Below the pieces are notes generated by a model. It had not been told where the DNA came from. It did no database searches and saw nothing but the letters and a program-made list of their open reading frames with translations. From contig JANXNM010000688.1 in assembly GCA_025354065.1 (NCBI GenBank), positions 1 through 13,646 on the forward strand: a stretch of DNA of 13,646 bases. The letters are read 5' to 3'. Positions 1 through 7,557 of this stretch are shown piece by piece. Numbering within the stretch: position 1 is the stretch's first letter; each line of letters opens with the position of its first letter. The stretch is from Synechococcales cyanobacterium 340R_concoct_173_sub. GTDB lineage: Bacteria > Cyanobacteriota > Cyanobacteriia > Leptolyngbyales > Leptolyngbyaceae. The translations under genes and the position numbers were made by a program.

Positions 1-1
1 T

Positions 2-133
2 TGTGTAGGAAGTTTTGGGCGCTTATATCTAGGGGGTCAAGAGCAGGATATTATGGCGGCAGAGAAGGGAATTTTGGATGCATTGGCAAGTGTGGCGGGG
101 CGGCCATTCCCAGATGACATGCGGCGGGAGTAG
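2..133 (+). CDS. C-terminal end of an unidentified protein (start outside window)
   Basis: An open frame runs from the window edge to a TAG at 131-133 and encodes 43 residues ending in PDDMRRE. It looks like real coding sequence: it is open throughout, its composition is protein-like, and its stop abuts the ATG of the next gene (TAG then ATG ATG). That spacing suggests the two genes are co-transcribed and translationally coupled. The family is not recognised. The stretch GSFGRLYLGG followed by an alanine-rich helix is faintly like the strand-helix end of bacterial microcompartment shell domains, but the resemblance is too weak for a call. The upstream part is missing only because the window begins here. 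Confidence 0.55.
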   Translation, partial: CVGSFGRLYLGGQEQDIMAAEKGILDALASVAGRPFPDDMRRE

Positions 134-1027
134 ATGATGGCAAAGTTATCTCATTTGCAAGTTTTGTCTCAGGGCGCGATCGCGTGGCAGCAGTTTCGAC
201 GAGAGTTGTGCTTAAAATCCGATCAGTCTATTGATCTGTCAAATTCAGATTTGTCTGGGTTGAATTTACGCGGATTAGAGTTGTCTGGTGTGAATTTGCG
301 CCGATCGGATTTGACCGATACTAAATTAGTCGCTGCCAATTTGACAAATGCTGATTTAACAAATGCTAATTTAACAAATGTACAATTGAATGAAGCGACA
401 TTGTACCGATCGAATCTTCTTAATGTAGTGGCTCACAATCTTGATGCTACGGGTGCAGATTTTAGCTTTGCAAATTTTGTTGGGGCCGAACTGCAATGCT
501 TCATAGCGACGGGTGCAGATTTTAGCTTTGCAAATTTGATGGGAACGGAATTAGAATTTGCGAATTTACAAGATTCTAGTTTTGATGGTGCGAAATTAGG
601 GCGATCGTCACTTAGTTATGCAAATCTAAGGAATGCAAATTTAGCTGAATGTGATGCGAGTGGATCTGTTTTTTTTGAGGCAGAATTGCAAGAAGCTCAT
701 CTATATCAAACTAATTTCACAGGTGCAAAACTAATTCGATCGCATTTAGTTCATATCTATGGTGTGATGGCAATTTTTAATAATGCCTTGCTTTGGGGGG
801 CAGATTTGTCTTGGTCGAATTTGATGCGATCGGCCTTTGTGGGTACGGATTTGAGTGATGCAAATCTACGGGGTGCGAACTTGAGCTATGCCGATTTTCG
901 CAATGCCAATTTGAAAGGTACAGATTTCAGAGGCGCTAATTTAAAGGGCGTAGATTTTCGAGATGTGAAGAATTTGGATTCTGCGAATTTGGATGATACA
1001 AACCGATCGCAAATTCGCTGGAGTTGA
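134..1027 (+). CDS. Pentapeptide-repeat protein
   Basis: The protein has 297 residues. From about residue 33 to 290 it is built of A(D/N)LXX-type repeats (for example ANLTNADLTNANLTN and ANLRGANLSYADFRN). Proteins of this family fold as a right-handed four-sided beta-helix in which four pentapeptides make one turn. There is no signal peptide, membrane segment or catalytic domain, and the first roughly 30 residues form a short non-repeat cap. Many cyanobacteria carry dozens of such proteins, mostly of unknown function, and nothing here points to a specific partner. Two ATG codons lie in tandem at 134 and 137. The GGAG at 127-130 is only 3 bases from the first and 6 from the second, so the second is the likelier start. 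The stop of the preceding gene touches the first ATG. An internal 60-base duplication (449-537) adds one full helical turn. Confidence 0.9.
   Translation: MMAKLSHLQVLSQGAIAWQQFRRELCLKSDQSIDLSNSDLSGLNLRGLELSGVNLRRSDLTDTKLVAANLTNADLTNANLTNVQLNEATLYRSNLLNVVAHNLDATGADFSFANFVGAELQCFIATGADFSFANLMGTELEFANLQDSSFDGAKLGRSSLSYANLRNANLAECDASGSVFFEAELQEAHLYQTNFTGAKLIRSHLVHIYGVMAIFNNALLWGADLSWSNLMRSAFVGTDLSDANLRGANLSYADFRNANLKGTDFRGANLKGVDFRDVKNLDSANLDDTNRSQIRWS
449..537 (+). repeat. In-frame 29-base direct repeat, period 60, inside the pentapeptide gene
   Basis: Bases 449-477 and 509-537 are identical and spaced exactly 60 bases apart. The flanking bases and the encoded residues (TGADFSFAN, then a GAEL or GTEL motif) remain similar over the whole unit. 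Sixty bases encode 20 residues, which is four pentapeptides or one complete coil of the beta-helix. This looks like a recent duplication of one coil. The family repeats by nature, but exact identity over 29 bases stands out against the otherwise diverged repeats of this gene. Confidence 0.85.
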
Positions 1028-1210
1028 GAAACACTCACTGTCTGTCGCACTATCCTAGAAGTACAGCAAAAGGTGGCGATCGGATTCCTCCAACAAGGTT
1101 CCGCGATTGATTTAATCTTGAAGGTCACGAGTTTAACAGGGCAACCAGTTCAGATGATTAGCGATCGCTTAGCCGCAGGGGAGACGACAGCTTCAATCTG
1201 GGAAGGCTGA
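1028..1210 (+). other. Unexplained 60-codon open frame following the pentapeptide stop
   Basis: The frame of the pentapeptide gene stays open for 60 codons beyond its TGA at 1025-1027 and ends at TGA 1208-1210. The encoded text is protein-like (AIGFLQQGSAIDLILKV, then QPVQMISDRLAAG) and is not a pentapeptide repeat. There is no ATG near its beginning; a GTG at about 1072 or the internal ATG are the only conventional starts, and neither has a convincing ribosome binding site. It could be a decayed gene remnant, a C-terminal extension cut off by a stop mutation, or chance. The remaining 1211-1286, up to the convergent ribonuclease III stop, is non-coding, with no clear terminator hairpin seen. 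Confidence 0.3.
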
Positions 1211-1286
1211 GAATGTTAAAGGCGATCGTGGCTGCTGACAGTTGGGTCAATGTACGATCGGTTAAAATATAAGAAGTTTTAAGGAA

Positions 1287-2027
1287 CTATTGCGACGAGT
1301 CATTTGACGAATTATCGGCAGCGGCTAATGTTTGATAGGCAATTTGCGCCACGGCTTGTTCTGCGGCCTTCATCGATCGCCCGACCGCTTCTCCAAACAA
1401 CTCATCGCGAATCCACACCTGCGATACAAAACGCCCCGGATCATCATGAATTGAATTTACTTCGCGCGTGCGATATTGGGGCAAGGTTTTCCAAATGCCC
1501 TGAGTCCAATTTTGTAATGCGGCTTTGTAGTTTTGTCTTGCTGGATCTGCCAGAATCGCTTCAGATTGTTTCAAAAATAATGGGTCAATCCACGAATGGA
1601 TCCAAGATAAATCTTGAGTACTCAAATACAACGCTGCTAACACTGCTTCTAAACTATCCGCCAATCTTGACGATCGGCCCGCCCGATCTGATGCAGCACT
1701 ACCGCCCACAAGTAGGTACCGATCGAAGCCTAAATCATCTGCAATCACCGCTAACGATCGATCGCTGACCAGTTGCGATCGGAGCGCCGTGAAATCGCCC
1801 ACTTTAAGCTGAGGAAATTGTCGCAACAAAAATGCAGCCGAGGCTAACTTAACAACCGCATCACCGACAAATTCGAGTTGTTCATAATTTTTCTCAGCCG
1901 AAATCGTCGAATGGGTCAAGGCTAAATCCATCAGATCCCAGCGCAGTTGAGGAGCCTCGGGATCAAGTCCCAGTCGAGTGATAAGGCTGACGAGTTGTTT
2001 TTGACGGAGAGGATATTGAATGGACAT
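1287..2027 (-). CDS. rnc: Ribonuclease III
   Basis: Endonuclease that cuts double-stranded RNA in rRNA, mRNA and antisense-RNA processing. Counting from the chosen ATG at 2027 (246 residues), the catalytic domain carries the family signature EQLEFVGDAV with Glu49, Glu52 and Asp56, and the second metal site in LADSLEAV with Asp124 and Glu127. A double-stranded RNA-binding domain follows from about residue 164 to 236 (QNYKAALQNW to KAAEQAVAQIAY). The frame extends upstream to a TTG at 2063, but the extra 12 residues are hydrophobic and unlike the family's N-terminus, whereas the ATG gives the expected MSIQYPLRQKQ beginning. No clear Shine-Dalgarno precedes either start. It lies downstream of murI in the same direction, so it is probably the last gene of the amidase-murI-rnc unit. 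Cyanobacteria often have several RNase III paralogues, so this may not be the only one. Confidence 0.93.
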   Translation of the reverse strand: MSIQYPLRQKQLVSLITRLGLDPEAPQLRWDLMDLALTHSTISAEKNYEQLEFVGDAVVKLASAAFLLRQFPQLKVGDFTALRSQLVSDRSLAVIADDLGFDRYLLVGGSAASDRAGRSSRLADSLEAVLAALYLSTQDLSWIHSWIDPLFLKQSEAILADPARQNYKAALQNWTQGIWKTLPQYRTREVNSIHDDPGRFVSQVWIRDELFGEAVGRSMKAAEQAVAQIAYQTLAAADNSSNDSSQ

Positions 2028-2067
2028 GAATGGTAAAAAAAGAACTCGAAAATACTGCGACAATCCA

Positions 2068-2098
2068 TAACTATATGGCAGTAACTATATGGCAGTAA
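2068..2098. repeat. 14-base tandem repeat between murI and rnc
   Basis: TAACTATATGGCAG occurs twice head to tail (2068-2081 and 2082-2095), followed by TAA of a third start. It occupies nearly all of the short gap between the murI stop (2100-2102) and the upstream-extended rnc frame. It may be slippage debris or a changed spacer; no function is evident. Confidence 0.85.
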
Positions 2099-2099
2099 A

Positions 2100-2960
2100 C
2101 TAAGCTGCTTGCAACGCCGCCGTCAATTCTGGTAAAGCGATATGCAACACACGAGGCGTGAACCCAAGCCACTGACGCGAAATTTGAATGAAGGGCTTCG
2201 GATCGCCACTGACATAAAATTGAGTGGGCAAGGCTTGACGCAGATTCCGCAACCCCAACAAGTCCAATTCCTGAGCCGCCGCGATCGCAGTCTGCACCGC
2301 TGGATTCACGAAGGTCACGTCGGGCGGAAGAATCGATCGTAGCACTGGAGCCAAATGGGGATAGTGGGTACAGCCGTAAACCAGGGTGTCGATTTGGTTT
2401 TCAATTAAGGATTCCAGATACTGTTCTGCCACTTGACGCGTATAGGGATCTTGAAGTCGATCGCTCTCTATCAGCGGCACAAACTCTGGACAGCCCACTT
2501 GCCACACTAGAGCATCTGGATCCACTTCTTGAATAGCATCGCGGTAAGCATTACTTTTTGCGGTGGCTGGAGTCGAAATCACCCCAATCCGTTTTCCTGC
2601 TTCAACAGCACCCTTCGCTCCAGGCAAAATCACGCCCAAAATAGGGATGTTAAATTCCGATCGGACCACTTCAAGGGCCAATGCGGAACTAGTGTTGCAG
2701 GCCATAATCACTAACTTCACCCCGCGTCCAACCATCCAGTGTAAGATTTCGCGCACAAACTGAATAATCTCATCTTGCGATCGGGTCCCATAGGGTAGGC
2801 GTGCTGTGTCTCCAAAATACAAAATCGATTCATTCGGCAATTGTCGATAAATCTCCTGTAACACAGTCAGCCCACCAACCCCACTATCAAATACTCCTAT
2901 TGGCAAGCGAATTTTAGTCACATCACTCACAGTCTCAATCCTCACAGTCTCAATCCTCAC
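2100..2960 (-). CDS. murI: Glutamate racemase
   Basis: Converts L-glutamate to D-glutamate for peptidoglycan stem peptides in the cytoplasm. From the outermost GTG at 2960 the protein has 286 residues. The cofactor-independent two-cysteine racemase motifs are all present: FDSGVGG (Asp25, Ser26), YFGDTARLPYG (47-58), ACNTSS with catalytic Cys88, and YGCTHYP with catalytic Cys197 and His199. The start is uncertain because the first codons lie in a 15-base tandem repeat. In-frame GTG codons occur at 2960, 2945, 2930 and 2921, and the conserved core begins only at residue 19, so 2930 or 2921 would fit family length better. The gene starts about 29 bases after the amidase stop and is followed by rnc, all on one strand, which suggests one transcript joining peptidoglycan synthesis and remodelling. 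Confidence 0.95.
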   Translation of the reverse strand: MRIETVRIETVSDVTKIRLPIGVFDSGVGGLTVLQEIYRQLPNESILYFGDTARLPYGTRSQDEIIQFVREILHWMVGRGVKLVIMACNTSSALALEVVRSEFNIPILGVILPGAKGAVEAGKRIGVISTPATAKSNAYRDAIQEVDPDALVWQVGCPEFVPLIESDRLQDPYTRQVAEQYLESLIENQIDTLVYGCTHYPHLAPVLRSILPPDVTFVNPAVQTAIAAAQELDLLGLRNLRQALPTQFYVSGDPKPFIQISRQWLGFTPRVLHIALPELTAALQAA

Positions 2961-2961
2961 A
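2926..2961. repeat. 15-base tandem repeat spanning the murI start
   Basis: CTCACAGTCTCAATC (plus strand) is present at 2926-2940 and 2941-2955, and a partial third copy runs to 2961. On the coding strand each unit reads GTGAGGATTGAGACT, so it supplies a GTG codon and, with GAGG about 9 bases ahead of the next GTG, a possible ribosome binding site. The unit is five codons long and keeps the frame (residues RIETV twice). Confidence 0.9.
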
Positions 2962-2989
2962 CGCAGGGATAAGTCACGAGAAAATAGAA

Positions 2990-4795
2990 TTAACCACCGC
3001 CTCGGATGTACTGGAGAATACCACGGGCGATGCCTTCTGCCATTCGTTGACGATGAGCAGAATTGGCTAAATTCGCCGCATCCTCCGCCCCAGTGACAAA
3101 TCCAGTTTCCACCAAGACCGAGGGCATTGAACTTTTTCTCAATACATAAAATCGGGCACTGCGCACCCCTCGATCGCGAATCGGTGCCGTCTGCAACACA
3201 CTCGCATGAATCATCCGGGCCAAATCATAACCGCTGTCATAATAGTAAGTCTCCAGACCATTCACATCCGGACGGGCCATTGTAATTGCATTGGCATGGA
3301 TACTGACAAACACCGTTGCCCGCACCCGATCGGCCAGTTCAACCCGAGGCGCTAAATCCAAATCAATATCAGAGGTGCGAGTCAACACCGTAGACACGCC
3401 CTGCTGCTCCAAAATAGCCGAAATCCGGTTGCTAATGTCCAGCACAATTTCCTTTTCTTGAATCCCACCAATTCCAACCGCGCCTGGATCGGGACCGCCA
3501 TGACCCGGATCAATAATCACAACTTGGCGACCATTGGGCACACGAGGGAAGGTTGGGCGATTCGTAGGCGAAGGAATCGTTTGGAAACCACTGCGCCGTA
3601 GTTGCAGAATCAGGCTTTGGATACTGGGTTGGCTGAGTTCGCCGAGCTGAACCCCCGAGGCTGGGAAGGCAACGATCGATACGGTTTGCGGATCGTCTTG
3701 ACGCAGCTTGACTTGTAAGAGTGGGCTAGTCGAGGTCAGGACTGGGCCTCGAAAGTTAGGCGCGAGCTTACTGAACGGCAGCACAATCCGAAATCCGCCA
3801 GAAGCCCGGTCCCAATTGCCGCTGAAGCTCAACCGATCGCTACCCCGCACCACTAACTGCCGATCGCCCTCAATTTCCACTGACTGAATCGTATTCAATC
3901 GCCCGATCGGCACCTCCGGTGACGGCACCTCTGGTGATGAGGTAGTGGATAATTGGGGAATCACAATCACACCACTGCCATCGGGTGTGCTGCTGGCTTG
4001 CCACTCGCCACTATTGGGCAGGACATTCAGCGTTAGGCGAACCGTAGGCGGATTGGGACGAGACTGGGATAGAATTCCTCGACTCACCCCGAGTTGATTC
4101 ACCAGCGTATCCGTCGGGCGGGCAGTGCTGGTGAGAGTTGCGCCTTGAAGTTCGACATAGACTTGGCGACGATCGAAACTTTTCGTCACCTGAATCTGGG
4201 GCGCGTCTCCACTGATGCTAATAAAAAAGCCATCCCCTGTCACCTGAAACCCTTGTACCTGCGTCCGCGCAGCAGGAAGAGCGGGCGCACTAGGCTGGGG
4301 CCGGAACACAGGACTACTTGGAGCCGGAACCGAAACGCCTGTGGTGCTGTCGCCTTGGACTTCTGATTGCTGAATGGGAGTCGGCAACGTAATTCGCCAA
4401 CGCTTAGGTGATACCCCTTCAAATTTCACCTGATTCGGGTCAATCACATAGCCTGGAGACAACTCCACTACCAGCCTCGCCGTCTGCGGATCAAACTGTC
4501 CCACTCGTAAGGACTGAACACCGGGCGCATTAACGATCGGCTCAATCAGTTGCTTACGTCCATACTTGGTCCCCGGCAAATCAATCACCAGCCTGGTGGG
4601 ATTCGTTACCAACTGAGCGCGGGGCTGAACGCCTTCATCCGTGGTGAATTCCAGTTGATTCTGTCGTGAATTAAAGTTCCATTGGAGCAATTTTCCCGCT
4701 TGGGCAGGCAATGCCGAGAGCAGGAGATAGACCGCTAAACAAGAACCAAAGAGTGACGTTTTTTTAGGAAGCATGGTCCAGAGGAGTAAAGGCAT
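2990..4795 (-). CDS. N-acetylmuramoyl-L-alanine amidase with AMIN domains (AmiC type)
   Basis: Periplasmic zinc hydrolase that cuts the bond between N-acetylmuramic acid and the stem peptide, used in cell separation and, in filamentous cyanobacteria, in septal nanopore formation. Residue numbers below count from the TTG at 4801 (603 residues). There is a signal peptide (hydrophobic stretch about 17-32, ALPAQA cleavage near 35). Two AMIN cell-wall targeting domains follow at about 37-140 and 183-283, with a third AMIN-like region at 303-402. The linkers are Pro/Ser/Thr-rich. The C-terminal Amidase_3 domain spans about 426-600, with zinc ligands His434 (DPGHGG), Glu449 and His502 (SIHAN) and catalytic Glu565 (VETGF). 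I prefer the ATG at 4795 (601 residues): AGG in CTAGGTGATTG lies 9 bases ahead of it. An ATG at 4774 would also leave an intact signal peptide. murI follows after 29 bases. Confidence 0.93.
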   Translation of the reverse strand: MPLLLWTMLPKKTSLFGSCLAVYLLLSALPAQAGKLLQWNFNSRQNQLEFTTDEGVQPRAQLVTNPTRLVIDLPGTKYGRKQLIEPIVNAPGVQSLRVGQFDPQTARLVVELSPGYVIDPNQVKFEGVSPKRWRITLPTPIQQSEVQGDSTTGVSVPAPSSPVFRPQPSAPALPAARTQVQGFQVTGDGFFISISGDAPQIQVTKSFDRRQVYVELQGATLTSTARPTDTLVNQLGVSRGILSQSRPNPPTVRLTLNVLPNSGEWQASSTPDGSGVIVIPQLSTTSSPEVPSPEVPIGRLNTIQSVEIEGDRQLVVRGSDRLSFSGNWDRASGGFRIVLPFSKLAPNFRGPVLTSTSPLLQVKLRQDDPQTVSIVAFPASGVQLGELSQPSIQSLILQLRRSGFQTIPSPTNRPTFPRVPNGRQVVIIDPGHGGPDPGAVGIGGIQEKEIVLDISNRISAILEQQGVSTVLTRTSDIDLDLAPRVELADRVRATVFVSIHANAITMARPDVNGLETYYYDSGYDLARMIHASVLQTAPIRDRGVRSARFYVLRKSSMPSVLVETGFVTGAEDAANLANSAHRQRMAEGIARGILQYIRGGG

Positions 4796-5072
4796 CGTCA
4801 ATCACCTAGGCACAAAAGCTCTAGCGCACAGGTTCTAAAAATTACAGGGAGACGAAGTGAAAAAACGTAGAAATACAGGATTAGTGAAGATAGACCGATC
4901 GGACCATTAAAAAGTTCGTTGGCAGCTATTAGAATTTTACAAGCCGCACACCAGACTAATACAAATTGATGAAATTGGGCAGAGTAAATTCCTAGATCCC
5001 CAAACAATCAGTCTGTATTATTTCCTCATATTCACAGGCAAACTCCGCTTATCCGAACGAATTTAGCCCAGA

Positions 5073-5885
5073 TCAAACAAAAACTCGATGTTGTAACGAG
5101 GGCATTTGACGACGGACTTGTTTTAAGCGATTGGGTGAAATTTCTGCGATCGCAAATCCTGGCTCTGTTCCCGCATCTGACAACACCGTTCCCCAGGGAT
5201 CAATAATCAACGCATGGCCGTGGGACTGGCGAATGCTGTTGTGCCAGCCTGTTTGAGCCGGGGCAATCATGTAACAAGTGTTTTCAATGGCGCGGGCTTG
5301 AAGCAGTACCTGCCAATGGTCTTTCCCGGTGTAAGCCGTAAATGCTGCCGGAACAAAAAGCACTTCGGTGTTCTGCTGTGCTAAATGGCGATAGAGTTCC
5401 GGGAAACGCACGTCATAACAAATCGACAGACCCAATACGCCTAAATCGTTTGACGTATAGGTAGCTGGAAACTCGCTCCCCGGAACGACAGTTGCCGATT
5501 CTAAGTAGGTGTTGCCATCGGGCACGTCCACATCAAACAGATGAACTTTTTCATACCGAGCGGCTTCGTTACCGTCTTTGTCTACTAAGAGCGCGGTGTT
5601 GTAGACCTTGCCATTGCCAGCAGGCACGGGATAACCGCCGCCTAAAATGGTGACTTGGTAACGCTGGGCCATGGTTTTAAGAAATTTTTCGCTTTGTAAC
5701 GCGATCGCTTCGGCTTGGGCAATTTTGGCCAGTTCGTCTCCCAAAAACGAAAAATTTTCTGGTAGCCCAATAAGTTCTGCACCGCGCCGGACCGCGAGAT
5801 CAATTAGCTCTTCTGCTTGGGTCAGATTTTTGTGCAAATCTGGAAGGCTGGTCATCTGAATGGCAGCCGCTAAGTAAGATTTCAT
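5073..5885 (-). CDS. Carbon-nitrogen hydrolase, Nit1-like (probable deaminated-glutathione or omega-amidase)
   Basis: This is a cytoplasmic nitrilase-superfamily amidase of 270 residues, the usual size of a single-domain member. The catalytic triad is visible: Glu43 in LPENFSF, Lys113 in YEKVHLFDVD and the nucleophile Cys156 in SICYDVRFPE. The GGGYP segment (82-86) and the VHLFDVDVP stretch resemble the Nit1/YbeM group, whose established role is metabolite repair: hydrolysing deaminated glutathione formed by transaminase side reactions. The exact substrate cannot be fixed from sequence alone. The start is an ATG at 5885. Upstream, 113 bases separate it from the carotenoid oxygenase, and downstream about 270 bases separate it from the amidase. 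That 270-base gap shows no gene or clear signal and may hold the amidase promoter. Confidence 0.88.
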   Translation of the reverse strand: MKSYLAAAIQMTSLPDLHKNLTQAEELIDLAVRRGAELIGLPENFSFLGDELAKIAQAEAIALQSEKFLKTMAQRYQVTILGGGYPVPAGNGKVYNTALLVDKDGNEAARYEKVHLFDVDVPDGNTYLESATVVPGSEFPATYTSNDLGVLGLSICYDVRFPELYRHLAQQNTEVLFVPAAFTAYTGKDHWQVLLQARAIENTCYMIAPAQTGWHNSIRQSHGHALIIDPWGTVLSDAGTEPGFAIAEISPNRLKQVRRQMPSLQHRVFV

Positions 5886-5998
5886 AGACTTCTGTCTTCT
5901 ATTTAGGCGCGACGGCTCAAGGATTGTGCGTAACCAGTATCACCTCAAAGGTCACGTAACGAGCGATCGAAGGTAAAAAAGGCAGATTATTCAAATGG

Positions 5999-7507
5999 CT
6001 AGATGTGCGATCGCCAAGTTCCATGGAATCCCAAGGGAATAATTTCCGGTAACGCAATACGGCATACAGGCTCGCTTAAATCACTATCTGCATCATGAAT
6101 CCACACTTCGCTCCGATCGGCCTCGGCATCAAAAACAACCGATAATAACCAACCCCGATCGTTTGGACTAGAGCCACGGTCGGCTTCTCCTGGGGCATAG
6201 ACGGTTTCTGAAATATAGTGATGCGTTCCGCAGTCTGAAATTGTCACCTCACCACTGTGCCGATCGAGCCGACCGAAGGCTTCATATAATTCACCTGACT
6301 TAGCATCCGTGCCGGGGCGATGAGTTGAGAAATAGGTATAGCGCCAGGGCTTGCCCACAACTTGTGGATTGACAGTGGGGAATTCACAAGACTTGTCCCA
6401 CAACGTTTCCCAACACACAACAGAATCATTGTTGGGCGAGATGTGAAGCTGCATCAGACGCGACGGGGCGTAGGCCTGAGGGTCTCCCGTGGGAATATCT
6501 CGAACGTAAGCATTGGTTTCAAAATCTTCATAACGAATCATTTCCAGCAGCACCGTACCATCCGCTAGCTCTTCGCCGTTGCCAAAATGCCACTGAAACC
6601 ATGGATCCGTTGTGATAGTTCGGACAAGTTCTAGGCTGTTGCGATCGAACATTACGATCTGAGTTCCTTGTTCCGGTTTCCAAGTTAGCGCTTCAGAAAA
6701 GGTCTTAGTTTTGGCAACCAACGGCAGCAAATCCAGCGGCAACGGCGGAACGCAGAAGATCAGATAGCGGCCCACCATTGCAAAATCATGGAGCAAGGTC
6801 GCGCTGCTAAGTTCGTGGGTGCGGGTCTGAACAACTGTGCCTTGGGGGTTGCAGCGGTAAAGATGAAGCTTATTTTTAGGGCCAAAACTCACACCGAAGT
6901 TGAAGATCTCATGGGTCTTCGGATCCACTTTTGGATGGGCGGAAAATGGCGTGGTGGAGGTTAATTTTGACAACGAATTCAGGCCCACCGTCTCCAAGGT
7001 TTCGAGATCCAATTCATGGGGCCATCCTCCTTCCCACAAGGCCAAAAGCTTATCCGTCGTCGCTAAAACATTGGTATTCGCGGCATTTTTCAAGCCCTTC
7101 CAGCGACCCAACCAAGACTCGGAGCCATGACTGCCATAACCACCAAACAAGTAGCGATCGGCCTTTTCTTCTGCTTTATAGCCATCCGTCTGGACATATT
7201 TATAAATGCCCGTCGCGCCTGAATCTGTGAACGTTACCCCCAACACCGCGCCATCGCCATCAAACCAATGCCCCACCGATCGGCCTCCCCTAGTCAATCG
7301 GGCCGGACCATTGCGATAGAGGGTTCCGCGTAAATCAACGGGAATCGAGCCAGACACTATTGGCAGAGCAGTACGATCGAACCCGATCGCTGTGTGCTGA
7401 ACACATTTAGCCCACTGGTGATGTGGCTGCTGCTTTGGCTCGCGGTTTGGATGGATAGAGCTTGCCGAAGTAGCCATGATTTTTCGTGTGAGGGTTGTCT
7501 TTATCAT
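5999..7507 (-). CDS. Carotenoid oxygenase (RPE65/CCD family, apocarotenoid oxygenase-like)
   Basis: Iron(II) dioxygenase that cleaves a conjugated double bond of carotenoids or apocarotenals. It has 502 residues, the normal length for the family. The four iron-binding histidines are recognisable and nearly match the spacing of Synechocystis apocarotenoid 15,15'-oxygenase: His191 (SAHPK), His240 (LLHDF), His307 (QWHFGNG) and His495 (GFHGTW). The N-terminal GTLYRNGPAR and HWFDGDG motifs (61-87) are also typical. The natural substrate and cleavage position are not predictable; retinal-forming and other apocarotenoid-forming activities are both possible. The first roughly 25 residues are poorly conserved, and a second ATG at 7477 is an alternative start; neither has a clear Shine-Dalgarno. 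The gene is divergent from the DprA-like gene over an 83-base gap with palindromes. It lies about 1.7 kb from the ocp-crtW-frp genes, which may be coincidental. Confidence 0.93.
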   Translation of the reverse strand: MIKTTLTRKIMATSASSIHPNREPKQQPHHQWAKCVQHTAIGFDRTALPIVSGSIPVDLRGTLYRNGPARLTRGGRSVGHWFDGDGAVLGVTFTDSGATGIYKYVQTDGYKAEEKADRYLFGGYGSHGSESWLGRWKGLKNAANTNVLATTDKLLALWEGGWPHELDLETLETVGLNSLSKLTSTTPFSAHPKVDPKTHEIFNFGVSFGPKNKLHLYRCNPQGTVVQTRTHELSSATLLHDFAMVGRYLIFCVPPLPLDLLPLVAKTKTFSEALTWKPEQGTQIVMFDRNSLELVRTITTDPWFQWHFGNGEELADGTVLLEMIRYEDFETNAYVRDIPTGDPQAYAPSRLMQLHISPNNDSVVCWETLWDKSCEFPTVNPQVVGKPWRYTYFSTHRPGTDAKSGELYEAFGRLDRHSGEVTISDCGTHHYISETVYAPGEADRGSSPNDRGWLLSVVFDAEADRSEVWIHDADSDLSEPVCRIALPEIIPLGFHGTWRSHI

Positions 7508-7521
7508 CGCGCAAAATCGTT

Positions 7522-7541
7522 AGTTCTAGCAGAACTGTTCT
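7522..7541. promoter_or_regulatory. Interlocked inverted repeats in a divergent promoter region (candidate operator)
   Basis: AGTTCT (7522-7527), AGC, AGAACT (7531-7536) is a perfect 6-base inverted repeat. Its right arm is reused in a second palindrome, AGAAC-T-GTTCT (7531-7541), giving three alternating half-sites. It lies between the ATG of the carotenoid oxygenase (7507, minus) and the -10 element of the plus-strand operon, where a regulator could affect both. It does not match the spacing of the usual cyanobacterial LexA box, and no regulator gene is present in the window. Confidence 0.4.
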
Positions 7542-7557
7542 CGAATCGGGGGGATTC

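Noticed and set aside
449..537. Spaced direct repeat as a CRISPR-like unit
   Set aside because: There are only two copies, they are in frame inside a repeat protein, and the spacing of 60 equals one protein coil.
886..1128. 80-residue minus-strand frame
   Set aside because: It is antisense to the pentapeptide repeats; its Lys-Ser-rich periodicity merely reflects the repeats on the other strand.
1304..1768. 154-residue plus-strand frame
   Set aside because: It lies wholly antisense to ribonuclease III, whose motifs are clear; the predicted protein has no family features.
4798..5007. 69-residue minus-strand frame overlapping the start of the amidase gene
   Set aside because: It is hydrophobic and Cys/Leu-rich by chance composition, has no good ribosome binding site and no recognisable family, and it fills an A+T-rich spacer that more likely holds the amidase promoter.
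7522..7541. LexA (SOS) box near the DprA-like gene
   Set aside because: The arms and spacing do not fit the cyanobacterial or Gram-positive LexA consensus, so it is kept only as an unassigned palindrome.
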